A DNA stretch of 13,731 bases from Nevskiaceae bacterium (GTDB taxonomy: Bacteria; Pseudomonadota; Gammaproteobacteria; Steroidobacterales; Steroidobacteraceae): positions 1 through 13,731 of the forward strand of contig JAITMN010000338.1 of assembly GCA_031277355.1 (NCBI GenBank), written 5' to 3'. Under the pieces are notes generated by a model. It made no database searches, was not told the origin of the DNA, and worked only from the letters and a program-made list of their open reading frames with translations. A program made the translations under genes and the position numbers. Below are positions 1 through 7,222 of the stretch, piece by piece (position 1 is the first letter of the stretch; every line of letters starts with the position of its first letter).

Positions 1-102
1 GTGGACCCCAAGGCCCGCAAATTCCTGGAAGGCGAGATGGAAAAGTATTTCTTCGGCGCCGGCTCGGACAAACCCGCCGAATTCAAGGCCCCGGAGCGCT
101 GA
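1..102 (+). CDS. C-terminal end of an unidentified protein (5' part outside window)
   Basis: Frame 1 is open from the first base for 33 codons and ends at a TGA at 100-102. The visible end is hydrophilic (residues such as EGEMEKYFFGAG near its middle). Third codon positions are strongly GC-biased: 27 of 33 codons end in G or C, which supports real coding in a GC-rich genome. A hairpin followed by TTTT lies 4 bases after the stop, as expected at the end of a transcription unit. I do not recognise the family from so short a tail and assign no function. The initial GTG is most likely an internal codon, because the window cuts the gene. Confidence 0.6.
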   Translation: MDPKARKFLEGEMEKYFFGAGSDKPAEFKAPER

Positions 103-105
103 AGG

Positions 106-146
106 CCGCCACTGGAATCGGGACGCGGGCCAGAACCGGCGGTTTT
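106..146 (+). terminator. Probable intrinsic terminator of the upstream gene
   Basis: CCGCC (106-110) can pair with GGCGG (138-142), and inside it CTGG (112-115) pairs with CCAG (130-133). The two stem blocks are separated by an asymmetric internal loop. TTTT follows at 143-146. The position, directly after the stop at 102 and before the tRNA promoter, fits a factor-independent terminator. The interrupted stem and short T-run make it only moderately convincing. Confidence 0.45.
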
Positions 147-149
147 GGC

Positions 150-179
150 TTGACGCCCGAAGGTCAGGCTCGGTCTAAT
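150..179 (+). promoter_or_regulatory. sigma-70 promoter of tRNA-Phe
   Basis: TTGACG (150-155, 5 of 6 matches to the -35 consensus) is separated by 18 bases from TCTAAT (174-179, 5 of 6 matches to the -10 consensus). The predicted start near 186 leaves a leader of roughly 18 bases before the mature tRNA 5' end at 205. The bases after the -10 are very GC-rich (ACGCGCCCC), as in the discriminators of stringently controlled stable-RNA promoters. Stringent control is an inference from that feature alone. Confidence 0.65.
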
Positions 180-204
180 ACGCGCCCCTTTGAGGGTCTG
201 CCCT

Positions 205-280
<76 letters not shown>

Positions 281-313
281 AATCAACTCACCGGCTCATC
301 CCTGAAACGCACT

Positions 314-340
314 AACCCTCGGTTTTTGCGGGGTTTTTTG
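314..340 (+). terminator. Probable intrinsic terminator after tRNA-Phe
   Basis: AACCCT (314-319) pairs with GGGGTT (330-335, one G-U pair). The loop is about 10 bases and the T-run continues to 339, 34-60 bases beyond the tRNA 3' end. The short stem makes it a modest hairpin, but the T-run and position fit a terminator for the tRNA transcript. Confidence 0.5.
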
Positions 341-442
341 TGTCTGACGTATCCCGGTGCATCACGGGCCCACATTTGAATTCACGCAAGGGTGGTGGTA
401 GTTCTGGCGGTGACTGGCCTACCGCCAACCCCGACTACCGCC

Positions 443-858
443 ATGCCAAAGCAAATCAAGCCGCTGACGCCTTCAGAAGTCATCAACGCCAAGCCCAAGG
501 CCGCGCTGTACAAGCTGCGTGACGGCACTGGGCTGTTCCTTTTGGTGAACCCCAATGGCAGCAAGTGGTGGCAGTGGGACTATCGCTGCCCTGTGAGCGG
601 CAAGCGCAACACGCTCAGCCTTGGCACCTTCCCCGAAGTGGGCCTCAAGAGGGCGCGCGAGAAGCGCGAGCAGGCCCGTACGCTGTTGGCCGATGGGGTG
701 GGCCCCGCCGCGCAGAGGCGGCTGCAAAGGTCGCAGGCTTGGAGCGGGCGGCCAGCAGCCTTGACGTGGTAACCCGCGAATATCTCGCCAAGATGGTAAG
801 CCAGCGCACTGAAGACACAGCAGATCGATCAATGGCGTGGATGGAGCGGCACGTCTTG
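443..858 (+). pseudogene. Remnant of P4-type tyrosine integrase (N-terminal arm-binding domain only, frameshifted)
   Basis: The ATG at 443 opens a reading frame starting MPKQIKPLTPSEV. It continues through the hallmark stretches YKLRDGTGLFLLV, KWWQWDYR and LSLGTFPEVGLKRAREKREQAR. These are typical of the arm-type DNA-binding domain (DUF4102 family) of P4-like integrases found at tRNA genes. The frame then fails: around 715-725 the similarity jumps to another frame (EAAAKVAGLERAASSLDVVTREYLAKM), consistent with loss of one base. Integrase-like sequence continues only to about 858 (MERHVL) and then stops. The whole catalytic domain with its R-H-R-Y residues is missing. Such enzymes are usually about 400 residues, so roughly the first third remains. 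The gene is dead both by frameshift and by truncation. Its position just 3' of tRNA-Phe fits an old island insertion. Confidence 0.85.
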
Positions 859-994
859 GTGCGCAATCGCAATGATGTGTCTGAATGGGGCATCTTCCAT
901 AACGGCAAGGCTACCCTGCGGCTATGTTTTGCAGGGCGTTTCATGCTTCCTATTCTCAATGCGTGCGCCGATTTGCCACCCACAGCTTCCCTGA
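859..994. other. Intergenic stretch between integrase remnant and porin, with one hairpin
   Basis: No recognisable gene lies here. Frame 1 stays open to 1032, but the sequence after about 858 no longer looks like an integrase. A perfect 6-bp inverted repeat, CCCTGC (914-919) and GCAGGG (931-936) around an 11-base loop, lies 59-81 bases beyond the porin stop. It could mark the 3' end of the phn-porin transcript, but no T-run follows on the - strand, so I do not call it a terminator. The end of integrase similarity near 858 probably marks a deletion junction. Confidence 0.4.
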
Positions 995-2254
995 TCAGAA
1001 GCGGAATTCACCGAAGACGCCGAATTCGTTGATCCGGGTTTTATCAGTGCCGGCAGTAGCGCCATCCTGCTCGGTGTGCTTGTACACCGGCGCGATCTTC
1101 ACGCCTTTGGTGATCGGGAATTCCACGCCGACGTTGTAGTAGGTGTACGACGGATTCAATGCCGCGTCCTTGTTCAGGTTGGCTCGATCGTAGCGGGCAA
1201 ACAGGTTGATGTTGGTCTGCGTGAGCGCGACATTGCCAAACGCCGAGTAACCGCCTTGCTTCACGCTCGTTGCACCAATGGACATGAACGGATTGGCGTA
1301 ATCCTTGGCTTCAAACCATTCGACGCCAACGCGGAACTTGTCTTCGGTATAAGCGATGAGGGCATTGACGCGGCTGGCGGTGTTGACTTCGTTGGTGGTG
1401 GAAGCGCCGTTGGCGTAGGTGTCCTTGCCCCGCTTGCCGACATAGCCGCCAACCCCGATGTTCAGGTGTGAAAACGCCTGAAAGCCGATACGGCCTTCGA
1501 AGTCCATGCCCTTGCTGCGATTGTTGGTCCCGTTGTCCGGTGCCGACTTGTAACCACTGCCGTTGATGACGGAAGCGGAGTAACTGAATACCCCGCTGGG
1601 AACCGCACCCGAGGCGTGGATACCCCAGTCGGCTCCAATCTCCTGGCCGAGGTTGTTGGAAAGGGTTTTTTCCACCCAGCGGTAGTTGTAGATGCCTTCG
1701 GAATACAGAATCCACGGCAGATCGTCAGCGCCGAAGCGCACTTTCAACAAGGGGCTGACTTTGGCTTCGATGTACGCCTTCTTGATGTACAACTGGGAAG
1801 CGCCCGAGGTGGAGTTGTACAGGAAATCGGTCGTGAAATTCATCGCCCACATGTCGTTGAACTTGTGATCGATGCCAACATAGAACCGCTTGATGTCGAA
1901 GCTGACGCCTGTAGGGTCTATTTTCGTATTGCCGACTTTTTTGTCGACGTTGGTGATGTCGGAATACATGCGATTGCTGATCTGGGTGTTGTTGACCAGC
2001 TTCGTCAGTGCATCGACATCACTGTCGGTCTTCTTCGCATCCGGTGTGGCCCGGGCCTGAGCCTGCGTCGCGTTGTTGCCGGATTGCCTTTCGGCCTGCG
2101 CCTGCAATTGATTCAACCTCGTCTCCAACGCGGCGATTTGCGCCCTCAGTTCGGCAATATCGGCGGTCGACTGTGCGTGGGCGGCATGGGGTAAAGCCAT
2201 CGCGGCAACGCCCAGGCTGGCGGCCAGGGCTGCGGCAGGCATATTGGAACGCAT
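995..2254 (-). CDS. Phosphate-selective porin O/P family outer-membrane protein
   Basis: The 419-residue product is a likely outer-membrane beta-barrel of the OprO/OprP type, proteins that favour phosphate or other anions. Residues 1-27 form a signal peptide (hydrophobic AAALAASLGVAAMAL, cleavage after AHA). A coiled-coil-like, heptad-rich stretch follows (AELRAQIAALETRLNQLQAQ, about 31-50), as is common before the barrel in this family. The rest alternates amphipathic strands, many with aromatic pairs, and ends in GEFRF, the terminal Phe recognised by the BAM assembly machinery. I chose the start at 2254 because GGAG lies 7 bases upstream; an in-frame ATG at 2284 is the alternative. It follows phnP by 45 bases in the same direction, so it may be co-transcribed with the phn genes. 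Phosphonate entry is inferred from context; the family assignment is firmer than the substrate. Confidence 0.8.
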   Translation of the reverse strand: MRSNMPAAALAASLGVAAMALPHAAHAQSTADIAELRAQIAALETRLNQLQAQAERQSGNNATQAQARATPDAKKTDSDVDALTKLVNNTQISNRMYSDITNVDKKVGNTKIDPTGVSFDIKRFYVGIDHKFNDMWAMNFTTDFLYNSTSGASQLYIKKAYIEAKVSPLLKVRFGADDLPWILYSEGIYNYRWVEKTLSNNLGQEIGADWGIHASGAVPSGVFSYSASVINGSGYKSAPDNGTNNRSKGMDFEGRIGFQAFSHLNIGVGGYVGKRGKDTYANGASTTNEVNTASRVNALIAYTEDKFRVGVEWFEAKDYANPFMSIGATSVKQGGYSAFGNVALTQTNINLFARYDRANLNKDAALNPSYTYYNVGVEFPITKGVKIAPVYKHTEQDGATAGTDKTRINEFGVFGEFRF

Positions 2255-2299
2255 GAAGAATCTCCGAATCACGAACTTGTTCATAGTCAACATTCACCT

Positions 2300-3088
2300 T
2301 CAGTGGCACATTTCAGGGGCAATTCCGGGAATACCGAACGCCACACCGCCATCGCGCGCGACGGACACGTTGTCCGGCAAACTCTGCTCATGGGCGAGCA
2401 GCCAAGCATCCATGTCGTGACCGATATGCGTCAGCCAGGCCCGTCGCGGCGCGAGATCAGTGACGATCTCAAGCGCCGTGGTCAGATCATTGTGGTTGCG
2501 AGCAGCCGTTTGCGGTGGGTGGCTGCAATCCAGCGCGAGGTCGAATTTCCTGCTTCTCAGGAATTCCCGCGCTTCCTGCGGCAAGCCCAGCGTATCGGTC
2601 AGGTACGCAAAGCCGGGACCGTGCATATCTTCGATGAAGTAGCCGAATGTCAGCTTGGAATGAATGAGCGGCAATGGCGTCAATCGCAGTTCACCAAGCG
2701 AAAACGGGACGAATTTTTCCAATGCCACGAAATTCAAAATGCCGCGATTTTTGTACAGATCGGCGCAGCCATCGGGATCGGGTGGAGAAAATACGCTGAT
2801 CGGTGCGCCCATTCCCCAGCGCAGATGAAACAACCCTTGCACATGATCGGCATGGAAATGCGTCAGCACGATGGCCGTCAGACTACCCGGCGGAAAACGC
2901 TCGGCGAGATCCGTCAACCCGGCGTCCAGCAACACGCGCGTGTTGCCGGACTCGACCAACGCAGAACACGGGCCGCGCCGCAATGCAGGGACGTTGCGCG
3001 CCCTGGCGCAAGCCGCGCAATCGCAACCATACAGCGGCACGCCGCCCGAATCGCCCGTACCCAGAAAAGCTACTTGCACGTTCGCCAT
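2300..3088 (-). CDS. phnP: PhnP, 5-phospho-alpha-D-ribosyl 1,2-cyclic phosphate phosphodiesterase
   Basis: PhnP is a cytoplasmic metallo-beta-lactamase-fold enzyme. It opens the cyclic ribose phosphate left by the C-P lyase, giving ribose 1,5-bisphosphate, the substrate of PhnN. The 262-residue protein carries the metal motif THFHADH (H77, H79, D81, H82). It also has the PhnP-specific structural zinc cluster YGCDCAAC (C22, C24, C27), with downstream ligand regions LIHSKLTFGY, DCSHPP and THIGHDMDAWL that match E. coli PhnP (252 aa) closely. I chose the start MANVQ at 3088, where family similarity begins and a purine-rich GGAAAAAGGC precedes. An upstream in-frame start at 3109 would only add MRDPEKG. 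The gene overlaps phnN by 19 bases, so translational coupling is likely. Confidence 0.95.
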   Translation of the reverse strand: MANVQVAFLGTGDSGGVPLYGCDCAACARARNVPALRRGPCSALVESGNTRVLLDAGLTDLAERFPPGSLTAIVLTHFHADHVQGLFHLRWGMGAPISVFSPPDPDGCADLYKNRGILNFVALEKFVPFSLGELRLTPLPLIHSKLTFGYFIEDMHGPGFAYLTDTLGLPQEAREFLRSRKFDLALDCSHPPQTAARNHNDLTTALEIVTDLAPRRAWLTHIGHDMDAWLLAHEQSLPDNVSVARDGGVAFGIPGIAPEMCH

Positions 3089-3654
3089 GCCTTTTTCCGG
3101 GTCGCGCAAAGCAATGCCACCAAGCGGTCTCCCGCTTCGGTCAGTGTGCCGTTGTTTTCGATGATGGCGCTGGGCTCATGTGCAGGCGTGAACTGACCGG
3201 CGCGCTCGATGCGTCGCGCGACCTGCTCGGCGGATTCGCGTCCGCGCGCAAGCAGGCGCGTGGACAGCGTTTCGGCAGACGCCGTTATCTGCACCAAAAA
3301 CAATTCAGGATAGCGGCACAGCGCTTCGGGGAGGTATTCGCGCGAACCATTCACGACGATATCGCGCCCTTCCTGCAACCAGAAGTTGATTTCCCGGCCA
3401 ATTCCGTAGCGAAGTCCGTGGCTGTCCCAATGCATCGCAAACAGATTGGCGCTGCGGCGCGCTTCAAATTCCGCCACGGAAAGCGCGATGTGGTTTTCGC
3501 CCTGCAATTCGACGGGGCGTGTGATATAGCGATGTGCAAACAAGATGTCGGATTGCGCTTCCAGACGCTGACGCGCATGGCGCAGCAGGCTGTCTTTGCC
3601 GGACCCGGAAGGACCGACGACATAGAGCAGGCGACCGGAAGAGGCATCAGCCAT
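3070..3654 (-). CDS. phnN: PhnN, ribose 1,5-bisphosphate phosphokinase
   Basis: PhnN uses ATP to convert ribose 1,5-bisphosphate to PRPP, the last step that returns the ribose carrier of the C-P lyase pathway to metabolism. The 194-residue protein has the guanylate-kinase-like P-loop GPSGSGKDS (residues 14-22), followed by HRYITRP (41-47), GENH (52-55) and LRYGIG (81-86), all features of this family. E. coli PhnN has 185 residues. The start MADASSG at 3654 fits the family; the frame is open further upstream to 3759, but that part lies inside phnM and has no family similarity. The start overlaps the end of phnM by 8 bases. Confidence 0.93.
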   Translation of the reverse strand: MADASSGRLLYVVGPSGSGKDSLLRHARQRLEAQSDILFAHRYITRPVELQGENHIALSVAEFEARRSANLFAMHWDSHGLRYGIGREINFWLQEGRDIVVNGSREYLPEALCRYPELFLVQITASAETLSTRLLARGRESAEQVARRIERAGQFTPAHEPSAIIENNGTLTEAGDRLVALLCATRKKAWRTCK

Positions 3655-4798
3655 GAAAATGCGCCTCGAATACCGGTCGCCCGTTTGAGAACACCCGGCT
3701 TGCTTGCGCCAGCCCGTTGAGTTCGACGACGGATACCAGATCGGCGCGCTTGCCCACACTGATTTCGCCGCGATCTTCCAGCCCTGCCGCGTGCGCCGGA
3801 TTGCTGCTGACCAGGCGCACCGCTGCGGGCAGACTGATATCGGTCAGTTGCGGCAAACGGAATACCGAACTGAGCAGCGCTGCGGGATGATAGTCCGCGC
3901 AAAGACAATCAGCGACGCCCGCCACGATGGCATCCAGCGCGCGCATGGAGCCGGACTGACTTTTGCCGCGCAAGATATTCGGGGCGCCGAAGATAGTGCT
4001 CATGCCACGCGAGTGCGCGGCGCTCGCTGCTGCCAGATTGATCGGGAATTCTGAAATGCCCACGCCCATTTCATGCAGCGTGGTAACCTTCTCCGCCGTA
4101 TCGTCATCGTGTGATGCGATACGAATTCCTTTTCTTTTTGCAGCATCGATCAATAAACGGATACGTTCCATCGCGCCATTGCCCTGGGCAATTTTCTTCT
4201 CCACCAAGGCATCGAGTTCGGCTTCAGAGTGTTTGTAGGTGCGCGACAAATAATCGCGGAAGGCCGCGAGATCCTTGAATTGCCCCTGCCCCGGTGAATG
4301 ATCCATAACGGACAGTAGATGCATCTGATCGGCGTCCATCAGTTCCAGCAACAGGGCTGGCGCCGTCGGGTCGGTGACTTCGTACCGGCAATGCACGCGA
4401 TTGTCGATCAGAGCGTGCGTATTCCATTGATGCACCGCGCGCGCAACGGATGCGGCGAAGTCATTGTTGCGCACACCCAATTCTTCATTGGCGAACGAGA
4501 TGGCATGGAATATCGTGGTAATGCCCGCGCTGGCATTGCGCCGATCGGCCTGCGCAACGGCAAAATCAGTGGGGAAACGCACGTTGGGGCGCGGCTCCAC
4601 TTCTTTTTCCAGCGCATCGCAATGCAGGTCGATGACGCCCGGAATCAGCACTTGCCCTTTGAGACTGATTTCCTGCGCCCTGCCAGAGGAGACAGGATCG
4701 ATCGCAACGATCTTGTCATCTTCGATCAACACAGAGGCATCATTGAGAACGTCGTTGGCCAGCACAACGCGCGCGCCGACAAGGTAATAGCTGCTCAT
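3647..4798 (-). CDS. phnM: PhnM, alpha-D-ribose 1-methylphosphonate 5-triphosphate diphosphatase
   Basis: PhnM belongs to the amidohydrolase superfamily. It removes pyrophosphate from ribose 1-phosphonate 5-triphosphate to make the 5-phosphate that PhnJ cleaves. The 383-residue product (E. coli 378) shows the metal-site region DLHCDALE (H59, D61), then LMDHSPGQ, ASHDDDT, EFPINLAAA, GAPNILRG and SVGKRADLV, in the order seen in E. coli PhnM. I chose the start at 4798 because it gives a 4-base ATGA overlap with the phnL stop and leaves AAGGA 6 bases upstream. The alternative ATG at 4804 would sit immediately against that ribosome binding site. Confidence 0.95.
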   Translation of the reverse strand: MSSYYLVGARVVLANDVLNDASVLIEDDKIVAIDPVSSGRAQEISLKGQVLIPGVIDLHCDALEKEVEPRPNVRFPTDFAVAQADRRNASAGITTIFHAISFANEELGVRNNDFAASVARAVHQWNTHALIDNRVHCRYEVTDPTAPALLLELMDADQMHLLSVMDHSPGQGQFKDLAAFRDYLSRTYKHSEAELDALVEKKIAQGNGAMERIRLLIDAAKRKGIRIASHDDDTAEKVTTLHEMGVGISEFPINLAAASAAHSRGMSTIFGAPNILRGKSQSGSMRALDAIVAGVADCLCADYHPAALLSSVFRLPQLTDISLPAAVRLVSSNPAHAAGLEDRGEISVGKRADLVSVVELNGLAQASRVFSNGRPVFEAHFHG

Positions 4799-5520
4799 GC
4801 GCATTCCTTTTCAAGTGATTTGGCCAGCGCCGGGGGCGGAGATAGTTCAACGACCCGGTCAGCGAGGCGGCGAGTCAATTCGGGGTGATGGAAGATCGCC
4901 AGCATCGCCGTGCCTTGCGCCTTCAAGTCTTCTATCAAGCCGATGACGATTTCGCTGGTTGCCGGATCGAGGCTGGCGGTGGGTTCATCCAGCAGCAGCA
5001 GGCGCGGCCTTGCAATCAACCCGCGCGCGAGATTCACGCGCTGCCGCTCCCCGCCAGAAAAGGTTGCCGGCGATACACTCCACAAGCGCTCCGGCAAATT
5101 CATCGCGGACAGCAATTCAGCGGCGCGTCGGCGGGCTTCCTCGCGCGCGATGCCGAGCGTGACCAGCGGGTGCGCCACCACATCCAGTGTGGCTTGCCTC
5201 GGCAGGCAATGCAGGAATTGCGTGACAAAGCCGATATCGCAGCGGCGCAGTTCGAGTATCTGATGATCGCTGGCATGAACCAGATCAATTTCGTGATCGA
5301 GCGCGTGGCGATACAAAATACGCCCGGCGCTCGGCAAATAAGTGCGATAAATGCCCTTCAGCACGGAAGACTTCCCCGCGCCGGTCGGGCCGATCAATGC
5401 TGTCAGTTCTCCCGCATACACCGTCAGGTTCACGTCATGTGAAGACGGAATGAATTTGTTTTGCTCATGCAACCGAAAGTGCTTGGCAAAATTTTCAACC
5501 TTGAGGATGGACGCTCGCAT
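4795..5520 (-). CDS. phnL: PhnL, ABC-type ATPase subunit of the phosphonate ribosyl-triphosphate synthase
   Basis: PhnL resembles an ABC transporter ATPase but acts in the cytoplasm with PhnG, PhnH and PhnI, which replace adenine of ATP with a phosphonate. The 241-residue protein has Walker A GPTGAGKSS (44-52), signature FSGGE (154-158) in FSGGERQRVNLARG, Walker B LLLLDE (174-179) and a switch histidine in IFHHPEL. There are no membrane segments. E. coli PhnL has 226 residues. The start MRASILKVENF at 5520 matches the family N-terminus and has GGGA upstream. An in-frame ATG at 5535 (MGNKD), directly after the phnK stop, is possible. It ends in a 4-base overlap with phnM. Confidence 0.94.
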   Translation of the reverse strand: MRASILKVENFAKHFRLHEQNKFIPSSHDVNLTVYAGELTALIGPTGAGKSSVLKGIYRTYLPSAGRILYRHALDHEIDLVHASDHQILELRRCDIGFVTQFLHCLPRQATLDVVAHPLVTLGIAREEARRRAAELLSAMNLPERLWSVSPATFSGGERQRVNLARGLIARPRLLLLDEPTASLDPATSEIVIGLIEDLKAQGTAMLAIFHHPELTRRLADRVVELSPPPALAKSLEKECA

Positions 5521-5535
5521 GTCTTTGTTTCCCAT

Positions 5536-6366
5536 TCAGAGCGCAGACGCCACCAGTCGTTGCGTGTAGGCGTGCTGCGGGTCTTCCAGTATCTGATCGG
5601 TCAATCCCGATTCGATGATGCGGCCATACTTCATCACGATGGCGCGACCTGCCAGCAGGCGAATCACGCCGAGATCATGCGTGACGACAACCATCGCCGT
5701 CTTTAACTCCTGCTGAATTTCCAGGATCAAATCGAGAATCCGCGCCTGTACCGACAGATCGAGGCCGGTAGTTACCTCGTCGAGATACAGCAGCGGTGGT
5801 TGCGTTGCCAGCGCCTTGGCAATTTGCACGCGCTGCTGCATGCCGCCGGAAAAATTCCCGGGCAGATCATCCATGCGCGACAGCAGCACTTCGGTGCGCG
5901 CAAGCAATGCCTTGGCGCGCTCCCGAATCTGACCATAGTCCATCAAGTCGCTCATCAGCAGACGCTCGGCGATATTGCCGCCTGCGCTGATATTGAAATT
6001 CAGGCCCAGATGCGGATTCTGGTAAACCATGCCGAAGCGATGATTGCGCAGCCAGCGCTGGCGCGCTGCATTCAGGCAGAACAGATCATGCTGCTTGTCG
6101 GCATCGAAAAAGGTTGCCTCTCCCGACGAAGGCATCTGATCGAAATACAGATTCTTTACAACGGTCGACTTGCCGCTGCCGGACTCTCCCATCACGCCAA
6201 GAATTTCACCTTCATGCAGGTCAAAGGAAACATCGTGGAGCGCCACCACGCTGCCACAATGCGGGCAGAGATTGGTTTCTTTTTCCGGGCCGGTGGATTC
6301 CACGCACGATGCGCAGCCGGGGCCGTAAATTTTCGACAGGCCGCGTACTTCCAGCACCTTATTCAC
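5536..6366 (-). CDS. phnK: PhnK, ABC-type ATPase of the C-P lyase complex, with a four-cysteine insert
   Basis: PhnK is a cytoplasmic ATPase that binds the PhnGHIJ core complex near PhnJ and is needed for phosphonate use. The 276-residue product has Walker A GESGSGKST (60-68), signature FSGGM (172-176), Walker B LLYLDE (192-197) and H230. The C-terminal EDPQHAYTQRLVAS stretch resembles peptide-transporter ATPases, as in E. coli PhnK (252 aa). Unlike E. coli PhnK, residues 18-37 hold CASC and CPHC, a likely zinc-ribbon-like metal site between the first strands. I chose GTG at 6366 because GGAG lies 8 bases upstream and the family sequence starts here; the open frame upstream of it lies inside phnJ. 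It overlaps the phnJ stop by 8 bases. Confidence 0.94.
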   Translation of the reverse strand: MNKVLEVRGLSKIYGPGCASCVESTGPEKETNLCPHCGSVVALHDVSFDLHEGEILGVMGESGSGKSTVVKNLYFDQMPSSGEATFFDADKQHDLFCLNAARQRWLRNHRFGMVYQNPHLGLNFNISAGGNIAERLLMSDLMDYGQIRERAKALLARTEVLLSRMDDLPGNFSGGMQQRVQIAKALATQPPLLYLDEVTTGLDLSVQARILDLILEIQQELKTAMVVVTHDLGVIRLLAGRAIVMKYGRIIESGLTDQILEDPQHAYTQRLVASAL

Positions 6367-7222
6367 GCGGCGATCTCCTTTGCCCGTCGCACCAATCACT
6401 ATCGGAGCACTGGTAAAGCTTCTTGCCGCTGCTGTCGGTAAATTCATCCAGAAATGAATTCGTGCAGCCACAGCGATGACACCCACGGCGCCGGCCTTGT
6501 TCGTCGCGGAAATCCTCGACGCGAAACGGCACGTCGTCGAAGGCCAGCGGTTGAGCTTTGGTGTACGGCGGTACGGCGTAGATTTTTTTTTCGCGTCCCG
6601 CGCCGAACAGAATCAATGCCGCCGAGTGATCGAGTTCTGGCACATCCCAGCGCGGAATCGGCGACGGATCGATGACGTAGTGACCGTTGATGCGCGTTGG
6701 ATAGCGGTGCGAAATCGTGATCTCGTTGAATTTCACGATATCTTCGTACAGCTTCACCAGCAGCCGCGAATAGTCCGCCTCACCATGCATGGTCTTGCGT
6801 TTCTCCTCCGAAGCTTCCACCACGACCAGCGCATCGGGATAGGGCACTTGCAACACCAGAATCTGCCTGGCCGTCAGCGGCAATTCGGGAATGCGGTGCC
6901 GTGACTGGATCAAGGTGGCGTCCTGCGTTCGGGTCGTGGTCGAAACGCCGGGGCAGGTCATTTCAATGAAACGACGCAGATTGACTGCGTTGACGGAATC
7001 ATCCGAGCCTTGATCGATCACCTTCAATACATCATCAGCGCCGATCAGCGCCAGCGTGAGTTGCAGCCCGCCGGTGCCAAAACCGCGTCCCATCGGCATT
7101 TCGCGCGAGGCATAGGGCACTTGATAGCCCGGGATGGAAATGGCTTTCAGAATGGCGCGGCGGATTTCCTTTTTCGCGTATTCATCGAGAAAGCCGAAGT
7201 TGTAACCCGCATGTGGGCTCAT
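6359..7222 (-). CDS. phnJ: PhnJ, alpha-D-ribose 1-methylphosphonate 5-phosphate C-P lyase (radical SAM)
   Basis: PhnJ is the catalytic core of the pathway. It uses an iron-sulfur cluster and S-adenosylmethionine to break the C-P bond, releasing a hydrocarbon and ribose 1,2-cyclic phosphate 5-phosphate. The 287-residue protein (E. coli 281) keeps Gly32 in SIPGYQVP, the equivalent of the proposed glycyl-radical residue. It also keeps C248, C251 and C272 (GCHRC ... QCSD), the equivalents of the cluster ligands C241, C244 and C266, and C278 (DSDWC), the equivalent of catalytic C272. One extra cysteine, C253, lies beside the cluster motif. Other conserved stretches are DATLIQSRHRIPE, DPSPIPR and LFGAGREKKIYAVPP. 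The ATG overlaps the phnI stop by 4 bases. Confidence 0.97.
   Translation of the reverse strand: MSPHAGYNFGFLDEYAKKEIRRAILKAISIPGYQVPYASREMPMGRGFGTGGLQLTLALIGADDVLKVIDQGSDDSVNAVNLRRFIEMTCPGVSTTTRTQDATLIQSRHRIPELPLTARQILVLQVPYPDALVVVEASEEKRKTMHGEADYSRLLVKLYEDIVKFNEITISHRYPTRINGHYVIDPSPIPRWDVPELDHSAALILFGAGREKKIYAVPPYTKAQPLAFDDVPFRVEDFRDEQGRRRGCHRCGCTNSFLDEFTDSSGKKLYQCSDSDWCDGQRRSPRE

Noticed and set aside
914..936. Hairpin CCCTGC/GCAGGG as terminator of the porin transcript
   Set aside because: The stem is perfect but no T-run follows on the - strand, so it is noted only as a hairpin.
859..1032. Continuation of the integrase frame 1 past 858 to a TGA at 1030-1032
   Set aside because: The translation no longer resembles an integrase and runs into the porin gene on the other strand.
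2303..3196. Long + strand open frame (297 codons) opposite phnP and phnN
   Set aside because: It lies antisense to two strongly supported genes, has no recognisable domain, and its Arg/Gln/His-rich composition is typical of a GC-rich shadow frame.
2803..3720. Long + strand open frame (305 codons) opposite phnP and phnN
   Set aside because: Antisense to conserved genes, no start signal of note, low-complexity Arg/Ala-rich translation.
6367..6486. 40-residue N-terminal extension of PhnK
   Set aside because: It lies inside phnJ in another frame; the GTG at 6366 has a good ribosome binding site and the family sequence begins there.
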